A DNA stretch of 64,000 bases from AWTP1-13 sp963827545. GTDB lineage: Bacteria > Pseudomonadota > Alphaproteobacteria > Rhizobiales > Hyphomicrobiaceae. The translations under genes and the position numbers were made by a program. Where the stretch lies: NCBI GenBank assembly GCA_963827545.1, contig CAWHBI010000051.1, positions 1-64,000 on the forward strand. The letters run 5' to 3'. How positions within the stretch are numbered: position 1 is the first letter of the stretch; each line of letters opens with the position of its first letter. Positions 1 to 8,504 of the stretch are shown here, piece by piece. The notes below the pieces were generated by a model, which did not search any database, was not told where the DNA came from, and was given only the letters and a program-made list of their open reading frames with translations.

Positions 1-3
1 AAA

Positions 4-30
4 GCCCGGTGGAACACCGTTCCGCCGGGC
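4..30. repeat. strong hairpin at window start
   Basis: Arms GCCCGGTGGAAC and GTTCCGCCGGGC flank a 3-nt loop; the 12-bp stem has one G-T position. It could terminate a gene lying left of the window or be one of the dispersed palindromes seen elsewhere here. There is no T-run beside it, so function is undecided. Confidence 0.5.
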
Positions 31-593
31 CCCGTGGCCGCCTGTCGCGGCCAGTGTGGATCATGGGCTTTACGCTTCGACTGCGGAGGCGCCGGAGGAC
101 CGAGCGGCCAAACTTGCCAGCGTGGCCTGTGGTCGCGGCGACATCTCCGATGCATGCCCTCCTGATCCCAGATCAGGTACCCGGGTCGTTGCTTGCCCCT
201 GCAAGGGTCGGAAGCGCTAGGTGAGAAGGTGCCTTGCTATGCCGAACGCCGATCTCACGCGTGCTCCCGTTCCTTGCGGTTGGCACGACCCGTCGCAATC
301 GTCGGATTGTCTGGTTTGCCGTCCTGCGCTCAGGCAAGGAACCTACACGACAGGACGGCAAGAAAACTGCCCGGGGGCGACATTTTCCTAGACCTCCTTT
401 GGTAGATTTCAGGGCGGAGTCTCTGCCTTCACCCTGCCAGTGTCAAATAACATTGCGCGGAGCGCCATCCCGGCCCGGTAGAGCGTTAACCAAGCGTTTG
501 CGAGACCGGCATATCCTTCGAGTATTGACGCGATCGCCACACTTGGGGCCGCGCGGAGCGGTCGGCTGTCGCGTGCGCGGAGGATCTAAGGCC
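31..593. other. non-coding stretch, no recognisable gene
   Basis: About 560 bp with short overlapping reading frames on both strands. None gives a recognisable domain, a convincing ribosome binding site or a signal peptide. It precedes the small membrane protein gene and probably holds its promoter, but I see no clear -35/-10 pair. Confidence 0.4.
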
Positions 594-890
594 ATGCACC
601 GCATCTTCGGGCTCCTGGCGCTGACCGCAGCCGGCCTTGGTCTGTGGGTGCTGTTCGCCGGCCTGGACGCCAACCCGCTCAATCGGGGCGCGCGCGCCTT
701 TTCCGAGACGCCCGTTGGCTACAGCGACTGGGCCATGGGGTTGCTGATGGGGCTGCTGCTGGCCTGGCTGGCCACCATCGATTGGCGCGGCTTCCCGGAA
801 CGTCTTGGCCTCTGGCTGCGCCTGCAGCGCCGCCGGCTTGGCCTGATCATTCTCGGCGGGCTTTGCGCAGGCATACTCCTGCTGTTTTGA
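594..890 (+). CDS. small two-helix membrane protein, function unknown
   Basis: A 98-residue protein starting at the ATG that opens MHRIFGLLALTAAG. An in-frame reading frame extends further upstream, but the hydrophobic N-terminus and the loss of coding character before position 594 favour this start. Three hydrophobic segments are visible: residues about 3-22, 46-62 (GLLMGLLLAWLATI) and 83-98 (LGLIILGGLCAGILLLF), the last running to the C-terminus. I do not recognise a family. It precedes the ABC exporter operon on the same strand by about 130 bp, so a link to that system is possible but unsupported. Confidence 0.55.
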   Translation: MHRIFGLLALTAAGLGLWVLFAGLDANPLNRGARAFSETPVGYSDWAMGLLMGLLLAWLATIDWRGFPERLGLWLRLQRRRLGLIILGGLCAGILLLF

Positions 891-1024
891 GCAAGATCAA
901 GGTCCCACGCGTTGGCCCCCGGTAACCGAAGGGCAGCCGCGCCGCTAGGTCGCTGGCAGGGCCCTTCTGCAGGCCAATATTTGGCGTATAGGCACGCGGG
1001 TTGTGGGCGACCGAAGGGGCAGAC

Positions 1025-2086
1025 GTGCCTAAATCACGGGCGCAAGCCGTCTATGATGGACTGCGGGCCATGCGCCCGGCGCGCCGGGTCGCGGTAGCTG
1101 TCATCATCGCGGTGATCGCTGTCGCCTTATGGTGGCTGCGTTTCGGCCGTGGACCCGAGATCACCACGGTTGCGGCCGCCCGCGGTACGGCCGTCGAGAT
1201 CGTCTACGGCACCGGCGCTGTCGAGCCCGTTCGCTGGGCCAAGGTAGCCAGCATCATCCGCGACCGCATCGTCGAGTTGTGCCATTGCGAGGGCAAGACG
1301 GTTGCCAAGGGGGACGTGCTTGCCCGCCTGGACGACAAGGAAATCCGCGCACAGCTGCAGGAACTGCGGGCGCGCGAGGACTTCGCCAAGCGTGAGCTCT
1401 CGCGCGCGACAGAGCTGATGGGGCGCGGGGTCACCACCATTCAGGCCTACGAGCGCATCTCCATGGATCTGCGCCAGATGCAGGCGCTCATCTCCGTGCA
1501 ATTGGAGAAGCTCGACGACTACACCATCACCGCTCCCATGGATGGGGTCGTGCTGCGCCGGGACGGCGAGATCGGGGAGATCGCGGAGCCCGGGCAGATC
1601 CTGTTCCGGGTCGGCGTGCCGAAGCCGCTACAGGTGGTGGCCGAGGTCAACGAGGAGGATATCCCGCGGGTGGCGATCGGCCAGACCGTGCTGCTCCGCA
1701 CCGACGCATTCCTCGGCCGGAGGCTCGAGGGCAAGGTGCGCGAGATCACGCCGATGGGAGATGCAGTGGCGAAGACCTATCGCATTCGCATCGCCCTTCC
1801 AGAGGACACCCCGCTGCATGTCGGTATGAGCGTCGAGGCCAATGTGGTCACGCGTGAAAAGGCAGACGCGCTGCTCGTCCCGGCCGATGCCTTGCAGGGG
1901 CAGCAGGTTCTCGTCGTCGACGGCAATCAGGTGCGACGGCGGGCGGTGGAGGTCGGCATCCGCGGCACTCGCAGCGTCGAGATCCTGTCGGGCCTCGGCG
2001 AAGGCGAGCGCATCGCGTCACCGGCACCTGCCGATCTTGCCGATGGCAGCCGCGTGCGTGTTGTCCAACCCAAGGCCAAGCCGTGA
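1025..2086 (+). CDS. HlyD/MacA-type periplasmic adaptor of an ABC exporter
   Basis: Membrane fusion protein of about 353 residues that would link an inner-membrane ABC pump to an outer-membrane exit duct. One N-terminal transmembrane helix (residues about 20-36, VAVAVIIAVIAVALWWL) is followed by a biotinyl-lipoyl-like half (GTGAVEPVRWAKV), a helical hairpin (about 100-150), the second lipoyl half (TITAPMDGVVLRRDGEIGE) and a beta-barrel domain. GTG 1025 is chosen because AGGGG lies just upstream; TTG 1001 and ATG 1070 are in-frame alternatives. Its stop overlaps the GTG start of the next gene. The adaptor/FtsX-permease/LolD-ATPase set resembles DevBCA or MacAB-type exporters; substrate unknown. 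Confidence 0.85.
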   Translation: MPKSRAQAVYDGLRAMRPARRVAVAVIIAVIAVALWWLRFGRGPEITTVAAARGTAVEIVYGTGAVEPVRWAKVASIIRDRIVELCHCEGKTVAKGDVLARLDDKEIRAQLQELRAREDFAKRELSRATELMGRGVTTIQAYERISMDLRQMQALISVQLEKLDDYTITAPMDGVVLRRDGEIGEIAEPGQILFRVGVPKPLQVVAEVNEEDIPRVAIGQTVLLRTDAFLGRRLEGKVREITPMGDAVAKTYRIRIALPEDTPLHVGMSVEANVVTREKADALLVPADALQGQQVLVVDGNQVRRRAVEVGIRGTRSVEILSGLGEGERIASPAPADLADGSRVRVVQPKAKP

Positions 2087-3319
2087 ACCTCGTTCTCGAG
2101 ATCGCGCTGACCCACATCCGCTTCCGGGTGCGGCAGACGTTGGTCGCCGTCGCCGGCGTGGCCACGGGCGTCGGCTTCTCCATCATGATGGCGGCGCTGA
2201 TGGAGGGGTCGCAGAGGGACTTCATGCGCCAGCTGATCGACGCCCTGCCGCACATCACCGTGTCCGACGAGCGGCGGCAGGCGCCGCTGCAGCCTGCCGA
2301 GGCCGAGTTCGATGCCGCCGAGATCCGTGGCCTGGCGCCGGAGGCGCGCCGCCGCGGCATCAAGAACCCGATGGCGATCATGGCCTCCCTGGAGGGTTGG
2401 GTGCCGGGCGCGGTCGCCCCCTCGACCAAGACCCAGGCGATCATCCGTTACGCTGCGCGCGACGTGGCAGCGAGCATCATCGGTATCGATCCCCACCGCG
2501 AGCCCAAGGTGTCGATGCTCGTGACCCAGATGCGCCAGGGCAGTCTCGAGTTCGCTCTACCGGTCGACCAATGCCGTCATCCTCGGCGACCGGCTGGCTG
2601 AGAAGATCGGGGCGCGCATCGGCTCCAACATCACGGTGCAGGGCAGCAACGGGGCGCGTGTCGGGGCGCAGGTGGTCGGCATGTTCCGCTCCGGCATTCG
2701 CGCCATCGACGAGACCAACGCCTATGTGCTGCTCAAGACCGCGCAGGTCCTCGCCCAGCAGACCGGGCTGGTGAACGAATTGCGCGTGCGCGCCACCGAC
2801 GCCATGGCAGCGCACGAGGTCGCGCGCCGGATCGAGCGGGAGACCGGCTACAAATCCGTGTCCTGGCAGGAGGCGCACGAGGACCTCCTCAGCACGTTCG
2901 TCGTGCGCAATGTCATCATGTACACGGTGGTCGGCGCCATCCTGCTGGTGGCGAGCTTCGGCACCTACAACATCATCTCCACCATCACGCACGAGAAGAC
3001 CCGCGACATCGCGATCATGAAATCGCTGGGGCTGCGCGAGGCCGCCGTGCGCCGCATCTTCGTGCTGGAAGCGCTGATGATCGGGCTGATGGGGGCCCTT
3101 GCCGGCTGGGCGCTGGGCTATGCGCTCACCCGCGCGCTCGGCATGGTCGAGATCCGCAACCCGATGATCGACGTGACCCGCCTGCCGCTCGCCTACTCGT
3201 TCCTCCACTACGCCACAGCGGCCGCCGTGGCGCTCGCCTCCTCGCTGGTGGCCGGCTATTTCCCGGCGCGCAAGGCCTCACGCGTCTACCCCGTGGACAT
3301 CATCCGGGGGGCGACGTGA
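2083..3319 (+). CDS. FtsX/MacB-family ABC transporter permease (DevC-like), +1 frameshift
   Basis: Inner-membrane permease of the exporter, about 411 residues if one base is removed. The first frame (GTG 2083 to about 2551) carries an N-terminal helix (LVAVAGVATGVGFSIMMAAL) and the periplasmic MacB-like domain. The second frame continues without loss of homology (YRSTNAVILGDRLAEKIG onward) and contains the three C-terminal FtsX helices, including MYTVVGAILLVASFGTYNII and the PARKASRVYPVDIIRG end typical of the family. The break is a single extra T at 2551-2552. Because both halves are intact the shift is probably a sequencing error, although a recent mutation is possible. Overlaps its neighbours on both sides, so all three subunits are translationally coupled. 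Confidence 0.8.
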
Positions 3320-4044
3320 GCGGTGCGCAACCAGGGTCGGACGTGGCGGCCGCGGTGCTGAGGGCGCAGGCCTTGATTGCCGTCAGCGGTGTGACGCGCA
3401 TTCTGCCCGGGGCCGTGCCGGTCACCCTCGTGCACGACATCGACCTGACGATCGGCGGCAACGAGTTCGTGGCCATCACCGGGCCATCGGGCTCGGGCAA
3501 GTCGTCGCTGCTGTACCTGCTGGGCCTGCTCGATCTGCCTACCGAGGGAGAGGTACGCATCCGCGGGCGCGCCACCGCGCACATGGACGAGGCCGAGCGC
3601 GCTGTCGTCCGGCTTTCGACGCTGGGCTTCGTGTTCCAGTTTCATTTCCTGCTGCCGGAGTTCTCGGCGCTGGAGAACGTAACCCTGCCCATGAAGGCGC
3701 TGGGCGACCGCTCCGAGGCCGCCATGCGCGACCGCGCGGCCTCGCTTCTTGCCTCGCTCGGGCTCGCTGAGCACGCGGGCAAGCGTCCCGATCAGCTCTC
3801 CGGCGGGCAGCGGCAGCGCGTGGCCGTGGCCCGGGCGCTCGCCAACGATCCTCCCGTCATCCTCGCCGACGAGCCGACCGGCTCGCTCGACTCCAGATCG
3901 AGCGAGCAGGTGTTCCAGATCCTGCGCGACCTCGTGGATCGTGATGGCAAGACCGTGGTGGCCGTGACCCACGACCTGGGCCTTGCCGAGCGCATGGACC
4001 GCCGCATCCGGCTCGACGATGGCCGCATCGTTTCGGAAGACTGA
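3316..4044 (+). CDS. LolD/MacB-type ABC transporter ATPase
   Basis: Cytoplasmic ATPase of 242 residues powering the exporter. Walker A is GPSGSGKSS (about 55-63), the signature is LSGGQRQR (about 158-165), Walker B is VILADEPTGSLDS (about 178-190) and the switch His is VTHD. The ADEPTGSLD wording is typical of the LolD/FtsE/MacB group that pairs with FtsX-fold permeases. GTG 3316 overlaps the TGA of the permease gene. A short, diverged copy of its last 20 codons is found about 1.6 kb downstream (5636-5700). Confidence 0.9.
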   Translation: MSGAQPGSDVAAAVLRAQALIAVSGVTRILPGAVPVTLVHDIDLTIGGNEFVAITGPSGSGKSSLLYLLGLLDLPTEGEVRIRGRATAHMDEAERAVVRLSTLGFVFQFHFLLPEFSALENVTLPMKALGDRSEAAMRDRAASLLASLGLAEHAGKRPDQLSGGQRQRVAVARALANDPPVILADEPTGSLDSRSSEQVFQILRDLVDRDGKTVVAVTHDLGLAERMDRRIRLDDGRIVSED

Positions 4045-4203
4045 CCACCCACCTCTTGTGGTATGACCTTTGCACGCCTGCTGCCATCGGAGGGGCGCCT
4101 GGCCTGCCGCTTCTGCCGTCGATCCTCGGCAGCGCTTCGGTTTCGAGGCGGAACCAGCGGGCTCATCTGGCGTTACCGCCTGTGACGGGGGTTGGAGGCT
4201 CTT

Positions 4204-4413
4204 ATGTCGCAACCCGACCATACGGCCCTCGCCGACAGGGTCCGCCAAGCTCAGCAGCGCGTCGACGAACAGAGGGCAAGAGTGCAACGCATGATCGCGC
4301 AGGGCGTCCCCACTCAGTCCGCCGAGGACCTCCTGAGCGAGCTTTGCGCGACGCTGCGGCATATGCAGGAGCAGCGGCGCATCCTCAGCGGGTCAACCCA
4401 TCGTTTGGGTTAA
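4204..4413 (+). CDS. small coiled-coil protein, function unknown
   Basis: A 69-residue hydrophilic protein, starting at ATG 4204 with a GGAGG ribosome binding site at 4194-4198. Most of it is predicted helix rich in Gln, Arg and Glu (ADRVRQAQQRVDEQRARVQ; LLSELCATLRHMQEQRRIL), suggesting a coiled coil or helix-turn-helix dimer. No signal peptide or known domain is apparent. It stands alone between the exporter operon and a convergent SnoaL-like gene. Coding status rests on the good ribosome binding site and the composition. Confidence 0.6.
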   Translation: MSQPDHTALADRVRQAQQRVDEQRARVQRMIAQGVPTQSAEDLLSELCATLRHMQEQRRILSGSTHRLG

Positions 4414-4455
4414 CCTCACGAGAAGCACAGCGCGCGCCCAGTCCACGAAGCGGTC

Positions 4456-4830
4456 CTAGCAGCGCGTAACGTGCGCGGAGACGGCGAGCCACCGGCCGTT
4501 GCGGCGCGCCCACACGTCGGTGTATCGGCCCTGGCCGTCTCGCCCATCCGGCAGCGTGTAGGTGGTGCGCGCATGAATGATGGCGAAGTCGTCCATGATG
4601 CGCACTTGCACGTCGCGGGCTTCCAGGTTCGAGATCCTGACCGGCACCGCCGTCTGCTTGAGAAACGCCGGCTTGCCGACCAGCGATCCGTCCGGGTTGG
4701 AGCAAAGGAAATCGGCCGCCAGGATCTCCTCGAAGCGCCGCACGTCCGAGGTCTGCACGGAGCGGATGTAGTCGCCATTGAGTTCCAGAAGGTCGTCGAG
4801 GTCGGACTTGAGTTCGACTTTTTGCTGCAC
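4456..4830 (-). CDS. SnoaL-like / DUF4440 nuclear-transport-factor-2 fold protein
   Basis: About 124 residues with the DUF4440/SnoaL-like cone fold: N-terminal helix (DDLLELNGDYIRSVQTSD), the LAADFLCSNPDGSLVGK strand-turn region, the IMDDFAIIHARTTYTL strands, and the terminal TDVWARRNGRWLAVSAHVT pair that is highly typical. Such proteins are small hydrolases, isomerases or ligand binders; the substrate cannot be read from sequence. GTG 4830 is chosen because GAGGAG precedes it by about 8 bp. It is transcribed away from the TetR gene, and paired palindromes lie between them, so it is a likely target of that regulator. Confidence 0.8.
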   Translation of the reverse strand: MQQKVELKSDLDDLLELNGDYIRSVQTSDVRRFEEILAADFLCSNPDGSLVGKPAFLKQTAVPVRISNLEARDVQVRIMDDFAIIHARTTYTLPDGRDGQGRYTDVWARRNGRWLAVSAHVTRC

Positions 4831-4926
4831 GGGTGCTCCTCGCTTGGCTTGATGGGCCTGGCGCAAGCGGACAGCCACGCTCTGCGCTCTGGACAATCCG
4901 GCCGTGACAGGTACAAGCTGGCCAAA

Positions 4927-4969
4927 ACCGACTGTCAGTCTGTTACTATCAAACCGACTGACGGTCTGT
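4927..4969. promoter_or_regulatory. paired TetR-type operator-like repeats
   Basis: Two 17-bp direct copies, ACCGACTGTCAGTCTGT at 4927 and ACCGACTGACGGTCTGT at 4953, start 26 bp apart. Each core is a near-palindrome of the form GACTG-N-CRGTC. They sit between the divergent SnoaL-like gene (start 4830) and the TetR gene (start 4988), which is where an autoregulated TetR protein would bind and control both promoters. Confidence 0.65.
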
Positions 4970-4987
4970 CAATGGCAAGGATTACTG

Positions 4988-5629
4988 GTGAGCGCGGGAA
5001 CGGCCACGAGATCGGCAAAGGGGCAGGCGACGCGGGACCGCATCGTGCACGTCGCCACCGAGCTCTTTGCCGCGGCCGGCTACGAAGGCACCTCGATCGA
5101 GACCGTGCTGGCCCGCTCGGGCGTGAGCCGGGGCGCGCTCTACCACCATTTCGACGACAAGGAAGCGCTGTTCGTTGCGGTTCTGGAGGCGATCGAGGCG
5201 CGCATTGCCCAGGCCACCGTCGATGCGTCGCGGGGCATTGCCGACCCGGTTGCGGCATTGCAGGCGGGGTGCGAAGCCTGGGTGGATGTCAGCCGGGACC
5301 CCGCCGTGAGGCAGATCGTGCTGATCGATGCGCCGTCCGTGGTCGGCTGGCAAAAATGGCGAGAGATCGATGCGCGGTTCGGCTTCGGCCTGCTGAAAGG
5401 GTCTCTCAACCGAGTCGCCGCAGCCGGGCGCCTGCGCCAGGATCGGGTGGAGATGCTCGCGCACATTCTGCTGGCAGCCTCGATGGAGGTCGCGCTCGTC
5501 ATCGCGCGTTCCGCGGACCCCGCGATAGCCGGCGCCTCTGGCAAGGCTGCGCTCAGGGACTTGATCGACAAGCTGCTGGGTCCACCAGGCAAGCGCGGGG
5601 CCGCTCGCAAGGCTGCCAAACGGCGCTGA
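4988..5629 (+). CDS. TetR/AcrR-family transcriptional regulator
   Basis: DNA-binding repressor of about 213 residues from GTG 4988. The N-terminal TetR helix-turn-helix is clear: TRDRIVHVATELFAAAGYEGTS is followed by IETVLARSGVSRGALYHHF and DDKEALFVAVLEAI (about residues 14-65). The C-terminal ligand domain resembles the TetR_C group common in Proteobacteria (AWVDVSRDPAVRQIVLIDAP). The tail is Lys/Arg-rich (KRGAARKAAKRR). GTG 4988 is preferred because translation from earlier codons would run through the operator-like repeats. Likely represses itself and the divergent SnoaL-like gene. Confidence 0.88.
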   Translation: MSAGTATRSAKGQATRDRIVHVATELFAAAGYEGTSIETVLARSGVSRGALYHHFDDKEALFVAVLEAIEARIAQATVDASRGIADPVAALQAGCEAWVDVSRDPAVRQIVLIDAPSVVGWQKWREIDARFGFGLLKGSLNRVAAAGRLRQDRVEMLAHILLAASMEVALVIARSADPAIAGASGKAALRDLIDKLLGPPGKRGAARKAAKRR

Positions 5630-5635
5630 GCCGCT

Positions 5636-5700
5636 CTCGGCCTTCGAGCGCATGGATCGCCGCATCCGGCGCGTCGACGGCCACATCGTTTCCCATGATG
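5636..5700 (+). pseudogene. relic of an ABC ATPase C-terminus (copy of the 3' end of the LolD-like gene)
   Basis: Reads FERMDRRIRRVDGHIVS in one frame, matching AERMDRRIRLDDGRIVS at the end of the ATPase gene at 3316-4044. The match is also obvious at nucleotide level (GAGCGCATGGAYCGCCGCAT shared). Nothing upstream of it resembles the rest of an ATPase, because the TetR gene ends only a few bases earlier. It is either the remains of a duplication or of a second exporter once located here. Confidence 0.65.
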
Positions 5701-5919
5701 GGTGCCTCCTCCATTCGGGCGATGGCGGAGCCTAGCCGTGACCGGCCAGGTTTTGGCCGAGGGCAAGTGTGCCCAGAAGCGGACGGTCGGCGGAAGGGAG
5801 GTTTGTGCCACTTGCTGCCGTGAGCAGATGCAGCGAACTATCCTATGAAACCGGGCAATGGTGGATCAGAGGGTTGCGGCCAAAAGCAAAACGGCGTGGG
5901 GACACCCTACATACCGCCC

Positions 5920-6126
5920 ATGACGCGCCGCTTGAAATGCCGGATCGATCCCGAGCAGAGCCGCTACACCTGCATGCTGCCGGAGCACAAGCCGGTGCGG
6001 CGCGGGCGCGAGATGATCGACCTGCTCGCGGTGGAGGAGTCGAAGCCTAAGCCGGCGAAGATACGGGCGGTGTCGTACGAGGCAGCGATCGACCAGTTGT
6101 TCAAACGCATGCGGTCGTCTAGTTCG
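5920..6126 (+). pseudogene. possible gene fragment, unrecognised
   Basis: An in-frame stretch beginning MTRRLKCRIDPEQSRYTC and running to about FKRM looks like genuine protein: helix-friendly, mixed composition, with a Lys/Pro segment (EESKPKPAKIRAVS). It then runs into low-complexity Ser/Arg/Pro sequence antisense to the metallo-hydrolase gene, so the original C-terminus appears lost. I recognise no family. It may belong to the same disturbed patch as the ATPase relic just upstream. Confidence 0.3.
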
Positions 6127-6145
6127 ACCCTAACCCAACGAGCGG

Positions 6146-7102
6146 TCAGTACTCCCAGGGGCCCGGTACCCAACGAAAGACGTCGCCGTCGACCGCCACA
6201 TGGCAGACGGACGGGAACGACAGGTGAGTGGCCACCAGCGACTCGCGGTTCGCCGCCAGCTCCCGCAAAAGACGGACCCGGACGCGGGCCGCCTCCTCGG
6301 GGTCGTGTTCGAAGCCGTTGTACCAGTCGGGGTGCTCGAACCCGACCTGGAACACGAGGTCCCCGGCGAACATCAGCCGGTCGCCGCCGGACGCCAGGCG
6401 GACCACGCTATGCCCGGGGGTGTGGCCGCCGGTGCGTTGGACGACCACCCCCGGCGCCACCTCGTACTCGTTCTCGAACGTCCGCAGCTGGCTGTGGTAC
6501 TCTTTCAAGAACCGCTTGCCCGTCCGCCGAAGCGCGTCCGGGAACCCCGGCGGCATGGAGACGCGGGAGAAATCGGGCGACTCCCAGAACTCGGCCTCGG
6601 CGGCCGCCACGTGGACCCGCAGGTCCGGACGCAGCCGCTCTTTCACCCCGTCGGCGAGCAGCCCGCCACAGTGGTCCATGTGCATGTGGGTGAGCACCAC
6701 GTCGGTCACGGATGCGGGATCGATGCCGGCGGCCTTCAGTCGCTGGGCCAACTTCCCGGCCCGCGGCAAGTCCGGGAACTCCATCCCTATCCCAGCGTCG
6801 ATGAGTATGGTCCGGCCGCCGCTGCGCACCACGACCACGTTCAGCGCCCACTCGAGCACGTCCGGCGGCAGGAACATGTCCTCCAGCCAGGCCGCCCGGA
6901 CGGCCGGGTCGACGTTGTGGCCCAACATCGCGCCTGGCAGCGATAGCACCCCATCGCTGACCACCATTACGTCAATCTCGCCGACCCGGTGCGCGTAGCG
7001 CGACGGAACCAACTCTGGCCCCGGTCTACCGTGGATGTACTTCGCGTTCACCTTGTCGGCGCAGTGCTTGACCGAGGGGTGTGGGGTGTTGTCCAAGCTC
7101 AT
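6146..7102 (-). CDS. metallo-beta-lactamase-fold hydrolase
   Basis: A 318-residue MBL-fold enzyme. The metal-binding motif HMHMDHCGG lies near residue 138, a third ligand is in TGGHTPGHS (about 227) and the Asp ligand is in FAGDLVFQ (about 246); the last His is in VATHLSFPS. There is no signal peptide. This pattern fits the AHL-lactonase/quorum-quenching-like and alkyl-hydrolase group of the superfamily, but substrate cannot be assigned. ATG 7102 has AGGAG a few bases upstream. It is flanked by relic-bearing non-coding DNA on both sides. Confidence 0.85.
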   Translation of the reverse strand: MSLDNTPHPSVKHCADKVNAKYIHGRPGPELVPSRYAHRVGEIDVMVVSDGVLSLPGAMLGHNVDPAVRAAWLEDMFLPPDVLEWALNVVVVRSGGRTILIDAGIGMEFPDLPRAGKLAQRLKAAGIDPASVTDVVLTHMHMDHCGGLLADGVKERLRPDLRVHVAAAEAEFWESPDFSRVSMPPGFPDALRRTGKRFLKEYHSQLRTFENEYEVAPGVVVQRTGGHTPGHSVVRLASGGDRLMFAGDLVFQVGFEHPDWYNGFEHDPEEAARVRVRLLRELAANRESLVATHLSFPSVCHVAVDGDVFRWVPGPWEY

Positions 7103-7246
7103 GTTTGTCTCCTGCTGACCGCCTTACCCACGGCCGTATCGGCCACCTCTGTCGCCGGCCCCCGTGGGTCGGCACGCGCCGCCGAACTCGGAAATTAGCT
7201 TGCGCCGTGCGCAACCTATCACGGCAGGTTTGGCATAGCGGGTGTC

Positions 7247-7405
7247 CTAAACCCCCCGACGACGGCACAGCAATCCGCACTTACCCTGGACTGGCGTTGG
7301 GGAAGTCTTGGAACGGCACGCCGTCCCGGCATGGCCGGCGCTGCGCAGTAACACGATAGTCTTCGAACCGATAAGGCCGGTGCCTCCGATCACGACAGTC
7401 TTCAT
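7247..7405 (-). pseudogene. 5' relic of an NmrA/SDR-like NAD(P)-binding protein
   Basis: Starting at ATG 7405 with good translation context, the frame reads MKTVVIGGTGLIGSKTIVLL, an unmistakable Rossmann start with the GGTGLIG nucleotide-binding loop. After about 25 codons similarity fades and a stop arrives at codon 53, so at least 80 percent of the usual 250-300 residues is missing. The remainder towards 7120 has no trace of the family. A deletion remnant. Confidence 0.6.
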
Positions 7406-7486
7406 GTTTCCCTTCCGCTCAACCATGAGTCCGATGAATTGCGCTCAGCGGGGCCAGAAGGCGCGCGGGCGCGCCACTCTTTTGTA

Positions 7487-8353
7487 TCAGGCGGCTGCAC
7501 TCCGGCCTCTCAGTCCTGGTACTTTGATGAAGGCGAGCAGGTCAGGGTTCACGACATGGGCATGGGTGGTGCACATGCCGTGAGGGAACTTCTTGTAGAC
7601 CTTCAGCGTGCCATTCTTGAGCAGCTTGATTGACAGCAGTGCCGAGTTGGCGATCGGCACAATCTGGTCGTCATCGCCATGCATCACGAGCGTTGGCACG
7701 TCGATGACCTTGAGGTCCTCGGTAAAGTTGGTCTCCGAGAACGCCTTGATCCCGTCGTAGTGCGCCTTTGCGCCGCCCATCATGCCCTGGCGCCACCAGT
7801 TCTGGATGATTGGCTGTGACGGCTTTGCTCCGGAGCGGTTGAAGCCATAGAAGGGCCCAGTCGGAAGATCGACGTAGAATTGCGAGCGGTTGTCGGCGAG
7901 CTGCTTGCGCAGGCCATCGAACACTTCGATCGGCAGGCCGCCGGGATTGGCGGCAGTCTTCACCATAATCGGCGGCACGGCGCCGATGATGATGAGCTTA
8001 GCGACGCGCCCGTTCGGTTGGCCGTGACGCGCGACATAGCGAGTCGCTTCGCCACCGCCAGTGGAATGGCCGATGTGAACCGCGTTGCGCAGATCGAGAT
8101 GCTCGACAACGGCCGCTGCGTCGGCAGCGTAGTGGTCCATGTCGTGCCCGTTCGGCACCTGCGCTGAACGACCGTGGCCCCGCCGATCAATGCCTACCAC
8201 GCGGTAGCCATTGCCGACGAAAAACAGCATCTGATTGTCCCAGTCGTCCGACGACAGCGGCCAGCCGTGGTGGAACACGATAGGCTGTGCGTCCTTCGGG
8301 CCCCAGTCCTTGTAGTAAATCTCAACGCTATCCTTGGTCGTGACAATGCTCAT
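7487..8353 (-). CDS. alpha/beta hydrolase, cofactor-free chloroperoxidase-like
   Basis: A 288-residue cytoplasmic alpha/beta hydrolase of the non-heme haloperoxidase/arylesterase group. Oxyanion motif HHGWPL, GIDRRGHGRS and the nucleophile elbow GHSTGGGE (Ser about 99) are seen, then the acid in MHGDDDQIVP and the catalytic His in KFPHGMCTTH. ATG 8353 follows AAAGGAC; an upstream in-frame extension is Arg-rich and unlikely. The usual reaction is ester hydrolysis or perhydrolysis; physiological substrate unknown. Same strand as the isochorismatase-like gene upstream, separated by about 150 bp, so co-transcription is possible. Confidence 0.88.
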   Translation of the reverse strand: MSIVTTKDSVEIYYKDWGPKDAQPIVFHHGWPLSSDDWDNQMLFFVGNGYRVVGIDRRGHGRSAQVPNGHDMDHYAADAAAVVEHLDLRNAVHIGHSTGGGEATRYVARHGQPNGRVAKLIIIGAVPPIMVKTAANPGGLPIEVFDGLRKQLADNRSQFYVDLPTGPFYGFNRSGAKPSQPIIQNWWRQGMMGGAKAHYDGIKAFSETNFTEDLKVIDVPTLVMHGDDDQIVPIANSALLSIKLLKNGTLKVYKKFPHGMCTTHAHVVNPDLLAFIKVPGLRGRSAAA

Positions 8354-8504
8354 GTTCTGGGTCCTTTTCGGTTGTGTGGATTGTGGTCGTGGCGATTCTG
8401 CGGTCGCCGGAAAATCCGGTTGGGCGCTGCGAGCGCGGCGGCGCTGTGTTCTTGCGATCAGCTGGAGCCATGCGAGTCTGACCCGTGTTTTCAACCGAGA
8501 CAGG

